A stretch of 64,000 bases of DNA from Cellulophaga baltica. Its GTDB lineage: Bacteria; Bacteroidota; Bacteroidia; Flavobacteriales; Flavobacteriaceae. The first letter of the stretch is position 1. The number at the start of each line of letters is the position of its first letter. A program made the position numbers and the translations under genes. Positions 54,832 to 63,480 of this stretch are shown in pieces. Under the pieces are notes generated by a model that saw only the letters and a program-made list of their open reading frames with translations, did not search any database and had not been told where the DNA came from. The stretch spans positions 251,831 through 315,830 of the forward strand of contig NZ_JAHKQN010000020.1 of the NCBI RefSeq assembly GCF_018861125.1, in the 5' to 3' direction.

Positions 54832-55758
54832 ATGTATTATAGAAAAATAGGCGTTGCACTTGGAGCGATTTTTGTATTGGCAAATATCGTAGCATTTTCA
54901 CATGCCTATAAGTTCACTCACTTTTCTGAAAATGATTTAAAAAAGACTAGTAAAGATTTGACTTTTACTGAAAAAGTAAAGATTATGGTATTTGGAATTA
55001 ATAATCCAAGACCTAAAACCAATTCATATCCAAGTCAAAATTTTGAAACATTTACGGTTGATAGTAATGTTAAACTAGAATGCTGGAAAATTGAAATCGA
55101 AGACTCAAAAGGAACCGTTATCCTTTTTCATGGTTATGGTGGTGAAAAATCCTCATTACTTGATAAATCAGAATTATTTAACGAGCTAGGTTTTACCACA
55201 ATTTTGGTGGACTTCTCAGGAAGTGGTGGGTCTGAAGGTAATCAGACAACAATTGGATTTAATGAAGCGCAACAAGTAAGAGATGTTTATAAAAAAATCT
55301 TGGCAAATGATGAGAATAATATTTATTTGTTTGGAACTTCAATGGGTGCAGTCGGTATTATGAAATCCGTGAATGAAGGAGGAGTTTTCCCAAGTGGATT
55401 AATTTTAGAGTGTCCTTTTGGTACTATGTATGAAACTGTTCAATCTAGGTTTGAAATTTTGAATGTACCTTCATTTCCTATGGCAGAATTATTAATGTTT
55501 TGGGGTGGAATTCAAAATGGATTTTGGGCATTTAATCATAATCCAAAAGAATATGCTAAGAAAATTAAAATACCTGTAATGTTAATGTATGGAGCTCATG
55601 ATGAAAAAGTCAGTTTATCAGAAATAGATGAAATATTTAATAATTTTAAAGGGGAAAAGGAACTAAAAATATACCCTGAATCTGGACATGAGAATTACTT
55701 AATAAAATATAAAAAAGAGTGGAAATCGGATGTGGAAGCGTTCTTAAACAAGAAATAG
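54832..55758 (+). CDS. Alpha/beta hydrolase with membrane anchor, cassette-like gene 5
   Basis: The ATG at 54832 gives 308 residues; a TTG at 54823 would add three. An N-terminal hydrophobic segment (IGVALGAIFVLANIVAF) anchors the protein. The hydrolase motifs are complete: HGYGG oxyanion loop, nucleophile S170 in FGTSMGAVGI, an acid in YGAHDEKV and the histidine in ESGHENY. Such BEM46/YsgA-like hydrolases act on esters or peptides of unknown type. It is the most conventional of the cassette-like genes. Confidence 0.85.
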   Translation: MYYRKIGVALGAIFVLANIVAFSHAYKFTHFSENDLKKTSKDLTFTEKVKIMVFGINNPRPKTNSYPSQNFETFTVDSNVKLECWKIEIEDSKGTVILFHGYGGEKSSLLDKSELFNELGFTTILVDFSGSGGSEGNQTTIGFNEAQQVRDVYKKILANDENNIYLFGTSMGAVGIMKSVNEGGVFPSGLILECPFGTMYETVQSRFEILNVPSFPMAELLMFWGGIQNGFWAFNHNPKEYAKKIKIPVMLMYGAHDEKVSLSEIDEIFNNFKGEKELKIYPESGHENYLIKYKKEWKSDVEAFLNKK

Positions 55759-55782
55759 GTAGCTACTAACAATGAATAAGCA

Positions 55783-55921
55783 TTATGCGGACTTTAAGGC
55801 TAAACCAAAAGATCTGTGTATATTTATAAAGTCGCTAAATCTTAGTATTCATCTAATTCAAAAAATATATTTTAGTGCACATCTATAAAATTACAGTAGG
55901 TTATTAGATAGAGTGCCGTTA
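55783..55921 (+). repeat. Mosaic repeat C: left half A-type, right half D-type
   Basis: Positions 55783-55844 match 52644-52705 of element A (55 of 62), while 55856-55921 match repeat D at 54727-54793. The element therefore joins two otherwise separate repeat halves. It ends at the core GTTACCCAAC (55918-55927), 2 nt before the TTG of the next gene. Confidence 0.65.
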
Positions 55922-55929
55922 CCCAACAT

Positions 55930-56190
55930 TTGATTAAAAAACCGCAGAAATTGAAATTTAAAATTGGACTTTCATTATTTTTTATTTTCGGATTTTTCTT
56001 TTTTAGAATAATCGGACCAATAATTACTGGGAAATTGAAAGATTTTCATATCAGAAATAATACAGGATTAGTTGAGAAAGCACCAGGTATTTTTAAATTT
56101 TTTATTCTTTTTTTTAAGTGTTTCGAAATATTCTGTTTGATTTATGTGGTAATGATTTGGACTGGATTTGTAAAAATACCAAGCGAATAA
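55930..56190 (+). CDS. Small two-TM membrane protein, cassette-like gene 6
   Basis: The 86-residue product has two hydrophobic segments (LSLFFIFGFFFFRIIGPII and FFKCFEIFCLIYVVMIW) and a basic start. It must begin at a TTG (55930), because there is no ATG in the first part of the frame. The TTG lies directly after the core GTTACCCAAC. I recognise no family. Confidence 0.5.
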   Translation: MIKKPQKLKFKIGLSLFFIFGFFFFRIIGPIITGKLKDFHIRNNTGLVEKAPGIFKFFILFFKCFEIFCLIYVVMIWTGFVKIPSE

Positions 56191-56261
56191 TGTTCTAAAA
56201 TATAATAAAGCACTTTACCCAACAATAGTAACCGTTGCACAAGCCTATAATTTATAAAATA

Positions 56262-57203
56262 ATGAGATTTTTTTTGACAATACTAATCTTAGTACTAAAT
56301 ATAGCATCTTGTAAAGAAAAAGATAGTTTGAGTCTTACAGTTTTAAAAAGCCAACTAATTAATAATGTACCCAGTGGTTCCGGAATGGGAGCATCAAAAA
56401 AGGGTTGTTATGTAATAAGTGACGATTCTCCTTATCTTTTTAAATTAGATAGTAGCAATCAAATAATTACTAAAACAGAAATATTTGCTACAACTCATTT
56501 ACATGAAAATCGTATTTTAAAAAAATACAAACCCGATTTTGAAGCTTTAGAAGTAATTAATGAAAATGAACTAATTATTTTCGGTTCTGGCTCAAGCACA
56601 CCACAAAGAGATTTGTTTTTACATATCTCATTAAAAGATAGTGTAGCAGTTAAAACCTATCAAATAACCTCTTTCTACAATAATTTAAGAAAATCTAAAT
56701 TATTAAAAAATGCACCGCTTAATATAGAAGGCGTAGCGGTTTACAATGACACTATTTATTTATTCAACCGAGGTGAAAATGTAATTTTCAGTTTTATATA
56801 TAAAGATTTATTAGCATATTTTAAAGGAGAAGCCGCTTACCCTGAACCCAAAACCACACTTTTTTCATTACCAAAAATCAATGGGATAGAATCTGGGTTT
56901 TCAGGCGCTACAATTTTGAAAAATAGACCTCTAATCATTTTTACATCTTCAGTAGAAAATTCAGGAAATAGCGCCTATAATGATGGTGAAATATTGGGTA
57001 GTTTTATTGGAACTATTGAGATGTCGGAGAATAAAGTTTCAAATCACTACAAATCGGCACCTATACCTAATGTTGAAAAAGCTTTAAAAGTTGAGGCAGT
57101 AACTATTGTAAATGATGATACTCCTGAAAAAATAGAAATTTCGCTTGTAACAGATGATGATATGGGAAGCTCAATAAAAATAGATTGTATACTTAAATTA
57201 TAA
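56262..57203 (+). CDS. Lipoprotein beta-propeller-like protein (DUF6929 type), cassette-like gene 7
   Basis: The ATG at 56262 gives MRFFLTILILVLNIASC, a lipobox; an in-frame TTG at 56235 is part of the core GTTGCACAAG. The 313-residue protein has SGSGMGASKKGCYVISDDSPYLF, KPDFEALEVINENELIIFGSGS and LNIEGVAVYNDTIYLFNRG, the strand pattern of the DUF6929 family that resembles a propeller. Function unknown. It is the last gene of the cassette-like region. Confidence 0.7.
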   Translation: MRFFLTILILVLNIASCKEKDSLSLTVLKSQLINNVPSGSGMGASKKGCYVISDDSPYLFKLDSSNQIITKTEIFATTHLHENRILKKYKPDFEALEVINENELIIFGSGSSTPQRDLFLHISLKDSVAVKTYQITSFYNNLRKSKLLKNAPLNIEGVAVYNDTIYLFNRGENVIFSFIYKDLLAYFKGEAAYPEPKTTLFSLPKINGIESGFSGATILKNRPLIIFTSSVENSGNSAYNDGEILGSFIGTIEMSENKVSNHYKSAPIPNVEKALKVEAVTIVNDDTPEKIEISLVTDDDMGSSIKIDCILKL

Positions 57204-57686
57204 TGTTCACTCAAACCGTGATTTTATTATAGTTGATTACTAATCAGTTTGGTCCTTTACCACCGTAAAAGAAGCCAGAACATCATTTTTTTTAAAGGCT
57301 GGAAAATTGAAGCAGAAATTCTAAAAAATAGACCTTAGATAAACTGTAATTAAAAACAAGACAGATAGTTTTTTTAGCCCAACAAGCAGGAGTTACCTTA
57401 GAAGGATGCAGTGCTTTGATCTTGAAAAAATAGATTATCACTATATAACTTCAATGCTATCTAATATTAATAAAGTTACAAATTAAATGGTGTTTGAAAA
57501 TCTTAAAAAATTAATTTATCATTTGAACAAGAATAAGAAAAAACAAACATAAGTTATTGATTATTAAGTGGTAAAAAAAATACAAAATTTATATTTCTAC
57601 ACTGCGCACAATTTAATTTGATAATTTACTTGTATTGTAAATTAAACTATTAATAAAAAAATGTGTCTATAAACTAAAGGTTTAAA
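57204..57686 (+). other. Non-coding stretch with decayed coding traces
   Basis: This 483-bp gap has no intact gene. At about 57290-57345 and 57385-57440, short frames read EAEILKNRP and LEGCSALILKK, both interrupted by stops. They resemble the GFSGATILKNRPLII part of the preceding DUF6929 gene, so the stretch may hold remnants of a lost paralogue. The right 150 bp are very AT-rich, with no clear promoter. Confidence 0.35.
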
Positions 57687-59717
57687 ATGATGAAATATTT
57701 AGTTTTAATAATTACATTTATAAGTTCACAGCTTTTTGCGCAACAAAATAACAATCATTTAACAGCAACGATAATTGGCTCTGGCTCTCCTAAATTTAAT
57801 ATAGAACGCTCTGGTCCTTCTGTATTAATAAGCTACAAAACTACCCAAATTTTAGTTGATATGGGAAATGGCACTCAAGCCAACTTAAATAAAAATAATA
57901 CTAAAATTAAAGATTTAGATGGTTTGCTTTTTACGCATCATCATTTAGATCATAATGAAGAATTTGCTCCAATTTTTATTCAGTCGCTTCTCGGCGGTAG
58001 AAAAATGACTATTGCGGGGCCTAAACAAACCACATCAATCCTTGATCATATTATTGATATTTATGAGGAAGATATTGAGTATCGATTATCAAAATCTCAA
58101 CGAAGTTTAAAAGATATTACAGGAAACTTTACAGCTAAAAACTTAACAGGAAATGAACCATTTTATATTGGAGACATTAAAATAACGTACACCCCAGTAA
58201 ACCATACTATTGCCACGCTTGCCTATCGTTTTGAAGCTGGTGGAGAAGCTGTTGTGATTTCTGGAGATTTAACTTACTCTAAATCGCTTCCCGTTCTGGC
58301 TAAAAATGCCGATTATTTAATTATGGATTCTGGTGGCGCTATTGAATTAGGAAAAAAAAGACATCATAAAGGCGTTAGCAATAATAATCCTAAGAGAAAT
58401 ACTAACAAAACAACACAAAAAGCACACGTTAATTTATCTGAGAGTTCACAAATGGCTAAAGAAGCTAATGCTAAACATTTGGTCTTAACTCATTTCAACT
58501 TTACGAATATTGATGAGGAAGCTACCACTACCGAAATACGCAAAAATTATAGTGGTGAAATTCTATATGCTAAAGACTTGATGGTTTTACCTAATAATAT
58601 AGACACCAACAGTCATGATGGCGTAACACACTCGCATAACAATGAGTATTTATCAGAAATTAAAAATACTAATAAAGAAAAACTATCACTTCAAAACAAA
58701 GTTTCTATTACAGAAGATAGACAAAATGATGTTCGAATTATAAAGTCAAATGCGATTCCTAACCATACTGTTGGTACATTCCCCACAAAAGGAAACCCGA
58801 ACACGATTACAGAACAAAATAAAGTATACACTATTGATTTAACACCGACATTAGCAAATAAAATTACCTACGTGTATGACTTAGGCATTGATAGCGGAAG
58901 ACCGAGTTATGTGTTTGGTGTTGCTGTTAATGGTGTAAAATTTGAACCTTCGGCCAACGAATATTTTAGAGATACAGAAACAAATGAACCTAATTACGAA
59001 TGGACACTTGAGCCATTGAGTGACGAAGTAAATTTAGGTGAAGATTATAACAATGCTCATGTACAGCCCAATGGTGAATATCATTATCACGGAACTCCCA
59101 CAGGATTGGTTGCTGATTTTGACAAAACAAAAATGACATTAGTAGGTTGGGCTGCAGACGGATTTCCTATGTATTACAAAATGGGATATAAAGACCCTAT
59201 GGATGCAAATAGTGAACTTATCCAATTAAAATCTAGCTACACTCTAAAACAAGGTGAAAGACCTGGTAATGGTGTTGCTGCACCAAATGGAACTTATTCT
59301 GGGAAATATGTTCGTGACTACGAATTTCAAAATGACTTTGGCGATTTAGATGCCTGCAATGGAAGAACTGGAGTAACACCAGAATTCCCAAATGGAACCT
59401 ATTATTATATCGTGTCTGACGGATTTCCTTCTGCTAGTAGATGTTTTATGGGAACGCCAAGTAATGATTTTAAAATTGGAGGAGGTAGAAGTCAATCGGA
59501 AGAGGGTAAAAACAAGAAACAGCAAAGAGCAACACAACAGCAACCATCAAACACAGTGCCTAGTTTTGCAAATATGCTCAAGAATATGGATTCAAATAAT
59601 GATAGTAAAATATCAAAATCTGAAGCCAGAGGAAAACTAAAAGAGAACTTTAAAAATAGAGACAAAAACAATGACGGTTACATCACTGAAGATGAAATGA
59701 CAAGAAGGAACAGATAA
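57687..59717 (+). CDS. Secreted metallo-beta-lactamase / YHYH / EF-hand fusion protein
   Basis: The 676-residue protein has a signal peptide (ISSQLFAQ). It then carries a metallo-beta-lactamase domain (about 25-300) with all metal ligands: H84-x-H86-x-D88-H89, H173, D194 and H269, as in arylsulfatase/RNase Z-type enzymes. A YHYH domain follows (about 350-600, EYHYHG at 464-469, with WAADGFPMYYKMG), then a Gln/Lys linker and two EF-hands (from D635 and D659). It should act outside the cytoplasm. A small EF-hand lipoprotein follows 11 nt later. Three families that normally occur apart are joined here. Confidence 0.9.
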   Translation: MMKYLVLIITFISSQLFAQQNNNHLTATIIGSGSPKFNIERSGPSVLISYKTTQILVDMGNGTQANLNKNNTKIKDLDGLLFTHHHLDHNEEFAPIFIQSLLGGRKMTIAGPKQTTSILDHIIDIYEEDIEYRLSKSQRSLKDITGNFTAKNLTGNEPFYIGDIKITYTPVNHTIATLAYRFEAGGEAVVISGDLTYSKSLPVLAKNADYLIMDSGGAIELGKKRHHKGVSNNNPKRNTNKTTQKAHVNLSESSQMAKEANAKHLVLTHFNFTNIDEEATTTEIRKNYSGEILYAKDLMVLPNNIDTNSHDGVTHSHNNEYLSEIKNTNKEKLSLQNKVSITEDRQNDVRIIKSNAIPNHTVGTFPTKGNPNTITEQNKVYTIDLTPTLANKITYVYDLGIDSGRPSYVFGVAVNGVKFEPSANEYFRDTETNEPNYEWTLEPLSDEVNLGEDYNNAHVQPNGEYHYHGTPTGLVADFDKTKMTLVGWAADGFPMYYKMGYKDPMDANSELIQLKSSYTLKQGERPGNGVAAPNGTYSGKYVRDYEFQNDFGDLDACNGRTGVTPEFPNGTYYYIVSDGFPSASRCFMGTPSNDFKIGGGRSQSEEGKNKKQQRATQQQPSNTVPSFANMLKNMDSNNDSKISKSEARGKLKENFKNRDKNNDGYITEDEMTRRNR

Positions 59718-59728
59718 AAACAAAAACA

Positions 59729-59971
59729 ATGAAAAAACAATTCAAAATTTTAACAGCAATAAGTTTAGTAATAGCTTTTACAAATTGCCAGGCTAAAAAA
59801 GAAGTAACTAATAACAAACGTCAAAAAACATCTAAACTATTTGCTAGTATGGATACTAACAATGACGGCAAAATATCTAAATATGAAGCTAAAGGTGAAC
59901 TTAAAAAAAACTTTAAACAAAGTGACAGAAACAATGACGGCTTTATTACCAAAAATGAAATGAATAGGTAA
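59729..59971 (+). CDS. Small EF-hand lipoprotein
   Basis: The 80-residue protein has a lipobox (FTNC) and two EF-hands, DTNNDGKISKYE and DRNNDGFITKNE. They are nearly the same as the C-terminal EF-hands of the fusion protein 11 nt upstream (DSNNDSKISKSE, DKNNDGYITEDE), including the spacing GELKKNFK/GKLKENFK. The gene probably arose by duplication of that tail. It is co-transcribed with the fusion. Confidence 0.85.
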   Translation: MKKQFKILTAISLVIAFTNCQAKKEVTNNKRQKTSKLFASMDTNNDGKISKYEAKGELKKNFKQSDRNNDGFITKNEMNR

Positions 59972-60151
59972 AAAATACTATGGTTGCTTTCCTTTATATT
60001 CGAACATTCTCAGTTTAAAATTGAGTGATTTTTATTTAAAAATAGTTTGACAGATAAAAGTCAAACTATTTTTGAGAAATTAATTATCACTGAAAACCGT
60101 GACAAAAAGATAGCTTATAGCGTATACTTTAGTACTCATAAAATATACCTA

Positions 60152-60715
60152 ATGAAACAATTTAAAGAATTATTTACAATACAAGAAAACGCAACCCTAG
60201 CGCCTGAACATATTATTAATGAATATAAAGACAAGCTTCCTGAATCGTTAATCGAATTATGGAAATCTAACGGGTTTGGTAAGTATAATAACGGACTTAT
60301 TGAAATTGTAAATCCGAAAGATTTTGAGTCTGTACTTTCAACTTGGTTAGGCAGAGCAGTTGATAATTATGTGCCTTTTGCAATTACTGGTTTTGGCGAG
60401 TTATTCTACTATCGTAAACTTACTGAAATAGACGAAGATGTTTGTATGATTGATATTCAATATCGAAAAATAGAAACTGTGGTCTGGAGCTTAACTTCTT
60501 TTTTTGAAGATTTTTTAACTGATGAAGAAGATCGAAAAGACTGGCTTAGAGAAACATTATTTAATGAAGCAATAACTAACAAAGGACTTTTAGAAAATAA
60601 CGAAATATTCACCTTTACTCCTGTTTTGGCTATGGGTGGCGCAGAAGAACTTCAATATTTAAAAAAAGGCAATGCTCAAGTGTACCAAAATATTGTTTTT
60701 CAAATGACGATGTAG
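60152..60715 (+). CDS. GAD-like / DUF1851 (Tdi1-type) protein
   Basis: The ATG at 60152 gives MKQFKELFTIQENATLAPEH; a longer frame starts at 60047. The 187-residue protein contains ESLIELWKSNGFGKYNNGLIEIVNPKDF and a C-terminal PVLAMGGAEELQYLKKGNAQVY, the pattern of the GAD-like plus DUF1851 (T6SS immunity Tdi1) family. Such proteins neutralise ADP-ribosylating toxins in some systems. No toxin gene is adjacent, so it may be an orphan immunity protein. Confidence 0.8.
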   Translation: MKQFKELFTIQENATLAPEHIINEYKDKLPESLIELWKSNGFGKYNNGLIEIVNPKDFESVLSTWLGRAVDNYVPFAITGFGELFYYRKLTEIDEDVCMIDIQYRKIETVVWSLTSFFEDFLTDEEDRKDWLRETLFNEAITNKGLLENNEIFTFTPVLAMGGAEELQYLKKGNAQVYQNIVFQMTM

Positions 60716-60778
60716 TGTTTTAAACCCTTAATATTATTTAGTTTCGCAGCTATTATATTAAATTCTTGCACTTAAAAA

Positions 60779-61306
60779 ATGACATCAATAAGACTCAACA
60801 CTACAACAGATACTTATTTTCAAGAAGCTTGGGAAATATACAATAGTGCATTCCCAGCCGAAGAACGAAGATCAGTAGACAAACAAATTGCTGTAATGAA
60901 AAACTCAAATTATCATTTTGAGGCTTTTGTTATTGACAAACAAGTAATTGGTTTTATTCTTTGGTGGAATTTTGATAGCTTTAGATATGTTGACCATTTT
61001 GCAACGGCAAGTTCTCAAAGGAATAAAGGATTCGGGAAAATAATACTTGAAAAATTTATTACAAATAACAACAAACCCGTTTTATTAGAGGTCGAATTAC
61101 CTGAGTCTACTATTAACCAACGTAGAATAAAATTCTACGAAAGAATTGGCTTTAAACTTAATCCGCATTACTACGAAGTACCTTCAATGGTCAGTGGTGA
61201 ATCTCCTTTACAATTACTGCTGATGACCTACCCTAATGCAATATCTGAAGAAGAAACCAAATTGTTTGTAACAAAGAACCATCCTGAATTATTTAAAAAA
61301 GAGTAA
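60779..61306 (+). CDS. GNAT-family N-acetyltransferase
   Basis: The 175-residue protein has the GNAT core with the acetyl-CoA loop SQRNKGFGKIIL and the following NQRRIKFYERIGFKL strand-helix. The N-terminal part EIYNSAFPAEERR is typical of a small-molecule acetyltransferase group in Bacteroidota. The substrate is unknown. It stands alone, 63 nt after the GAD-like gene. Confidence 0.88.
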   Translation: MTSIRLNTTTDTYFQEAWEIYNSAFPAEERRSVDKQIAVMKNSNYHFEAFVIDKQVIGFILWWNFDSFRYVDHFATASSQRNKGFGKIILEKFITNNNKPVLLEVELPESTINQRRIKFYERIGFKLNPHYYEVPSMVSGESPLQLLLMTYPNAISEEETKLFVTKNHPELFKKE

Positions 61307-61416
61307 CTAAGTCAAACCTCAACTTTACGCATTCAACTAATACGTTGCCTCAATACTCATTTAATAGGTTTAATAAAGCAACTATTTTAGTAAGTAACTA
61401 CTAAAAACCAGTAATT

Positions 61417-62142
61417 ATGAAAAATATGATAAGCGTATCTGTTAAAAAACCATGTTCAGAGAAATTTAGTAACTTTAATACTACCAAAAATGGTGGTTTC
61501 TGTTCTTCATGCCAAAAAGAGGTTATTGACTTTACAGCAATGACAACTACTGAAGTTCTATCTTTTTTAAGTGCAAAAGAACAAAACACCTGCGGTCGTT
61601 TCAAAAACTCACAGCTAAAGGAATTAAAAATGGTAAATTATAACACCTCAAATTCATTAAATTATTTTACAAAAAGTATTGCTACAATGGGCTTTTCCTT
61701 ACTAGCCTTATGTGCTGTGAATAATTTAAATGCGCAAGACAATTTGGGTATTAATACGAGCCAATTTCAAACAGAAGTACAAACTAGCACTACAGCTGAA
61801 CAAGATGATACATACACGGTAAAAGGTGTTGTTATGGACGAACATAATATGCCTTTAGCAGGGGTTTCAGTGGTTTTAAAAGGAACAAATGATGGTGTTT
61901 CAACAGATTTTGATGGTAAGTTTGAATTTTCAAAACCCTTGAAAGTAGATGATGTTTTGGTTTTCAGTTCTATAGGTTACGATACTAAACACTTCACCGT
62001 AACTGAAAATAAAACAAGCACTATTGATGTTACCATTACCTTTGAATCTTCTGATATTGAACTTATGGGTGAGATTGCTATTGAGGGTACTTATAAGCCA
62101 AAAAGAAATATTTTTCAAAAAATTGGCTCAATTTTCAACTAA
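61417..62142 (+). CDS. Cys-cluster / one-TM / CarboxypepD_reg-like protein
   Basis: The 241-residue protein has an N-terminal cytoplasmic segment with several cysteines (KPCSEKF, GGFCSSCQKEVIDFTAMT, QNTCGRF) that could bind zinc. A membrane helix follows (about 88-104), then an outer CarboxypepD_reg-like domain (VKGVVMDEHNMPLAGVSVVLKG, STDFDGKFEF). This set is a recurring flavobacterial architecture of unknown role. Its stop shares one base with the start of the transglutaminase-like gene, so both are translated together. Confidence 0.8.
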   Translation: MKNMISVSVKKPCSEKFSNFNTTKNGGFCSSCQKEVIDFTAMTTTEVLSFLSAKEQNTCGRFKNSQLKELKMVNYNTSNSLNYFTKSIATMGFSLLALCAVNNLNAQDNLGINTSQFQTEVQTSTTAEQDDTYTVKGVVMDEHNMPLAGVSVVLKGTNDGVSTDFDGKFEFSKPLKVDDVLVFSSIGYDTKHFTVTENKTSTIDVTITFESSDIELMGEIAIEGTYKPKRNIFQKIGSIFN

Positions 62143-63158
62143 TGAAAATAGTCAATCTACTACTATGTATTTTATGCGTACAAATTGGTTATTCACAAAG
62201 ATCTGATTTTGCTGAAATTAGTTTTACAAAGGCCGATAGTATTGCCATGCATTATAAAGGTGCTAGCCTTAATAAGTTGCCAATTTTAGTTCATAACCTA
62301 ACGGTAAATCTAAAAACTGATGTTGAGAAATTTAGAGCAATATATACTTGGGTTAGCACCAATATTGAAAACGATTATGATTCGTATGCAAAAACAAAAA
62401 GGAAACGTAGTAAAATATTGAAAAATAAGAATGCTTTTTTAGATTGGAATAAAAGCTATACACCTAAAGTATTTAAAAAATTAATTCAAAATAAAAAAAC
62501 AGCTTGTACTGGTTACGCATACCTACTTCGTGAAATGACGAATTTAGCTTCAATTCCCTGCGAGATTGTTAATGGTTATGGTAAAACTGCAACGGTACCT
62601 TTGAACCTTAAAAGTTTACCCAACCATTCTTGGAATAGGGTTTTATTAAACAATAAATGGTACTTGTGTGACGCTACGTGGTCTGCAGGGCAAACTAACT
62701 TAGATGAAAACAATATTCCTAAGTTTAATTTTGAATATCATGACGGTTATTTTTTAGCAACTCCTGAACTTTTTATATTAAACCACTACCCCTTAGATAG
62801 TCTAAATTCAGGGTTAAAAAAAGAGGTTACATTTAAAGAGTTTATCGCATTCCCTATTGTGTATAATAATGCTTTTAAATATGATATAATCCCTACTTCA
62901 CCCACAACACTAGAGCAGCAATTGACTAAAAATGAAACTTTAAATATTACGCTATTATCCTTAAAAAAATATGAGGTAACTAAATTAAATTATAAGATAG
63001 GGAATGGTAGTTCATATAAAGACGGTAATCTTATTGAACTAGTTAAAAGTAATAAAGTTACGCTAGGCCATACATTTACAAAAACAGGTGTATTTGATAT
63101 TCAAATCTATTATGGTGATCAGATACTTTATACATATGTAGCTAAAATAAAAAGATAG
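62142..63158 (+). CDS. Secreted transglutaminase-like protein
   Basis: The 338-residue protein has a signal peptide ending GYSQ. A transglutaminase-like domain carries the catalytic triad: C122 in KTACTGYAYLLREM, H162 in LPNHSWNRV and D177 in WYLCDATW. In this family (kyphoscoliosis-peptidase-like) the domain usually acts as a cysteine protease or is a peptide-binding module. The C-terminal 120 residues are beta-rich. It is translated with the Cys-cluster membrane protein. Confidence 0.88.
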   Translation: MKIVNLLLCILCVQIGYSQRSDFAEISFTKADSIAMHYKGASLNKLPILVHNLTVNLKTDVEKFRAIYTWVSTNIENDYDSYAKTKRKRSKILKNKNAFLDWNKSYTPKVFKKLIQNKKTACTGYAYLLREMTNLASIPCEIVNGYGKTATVPLNLKSLPNHSWNRVLLNNKWYLCDATWSAGQTNLDENNIPKFNFEYHDGYFLATPELFILNHYPLDSLNSGLKKEVTFKEFIAFPIVYNNAFKYDIIPTSPTTLEQQLTKNETLNITLLSLKKYEVTKLNYKIGNGSSYKDGNLIELVKSNKVTLGHTFTKTGVFDIQIYYGDQILYTYVAKIKR

Positions 63159-63480
63159 TAACAGTAATTTTAATTCTCTTATAAAATAAGTTTGTTAAAT
63201 TAAATTAGTATCTTAAAGATGTCATTACTAATACTATTTATCCAGTATAAATTTAAATGATCCTACTTTTATTTGAGTTAAAAATTAATCTAAATACAAT
63301 ATAGGGCGACCTGTTTTAAACCTAGTTTTATAAACTTTTACTTATTACTTTTATTATCTGACCTATAGGTCACTATCTTATACTGAAAGTGTACTATATC
63401 TAAATAAGTAAATTGTAATTTAGTTGTTCATTTTATCAAATATAGCACAGAACTCATAAAAAATTTTAACGTTTACTACT
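63159..63480 (+). other. AT-rich leader region with a palindrome before the last gene
   Basis: This 322-bp region holds no credible gene. It contains the perfect 14-bp palindrome at 63359-63372 and several AT-rich boxes. No exact TAnnTTTG box is seen; TAATTTAG in the last 70 bp is the closest. Confidence 0.5.
63359..63372. promoter_or_regulatory. 14-bp palindrome, possible operator
   Basis: TGACCTATAGGTCA is a perfect palindrome, 108 nt upstream of the YHYH lipoprotein ATG. It has the size and symmetry of a dimeric repressor site. The regulator cannot be named from the sequence. Confidence 0.4.

Noticed and set aside
51747-57203. A complete classical integron
   Set aside because: No integrase gene, attI site or Pc promoter is present, and the cores do not obey the GTTRRRY/RYYYAAC consensus strictly. 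I describe it only as integron-like.
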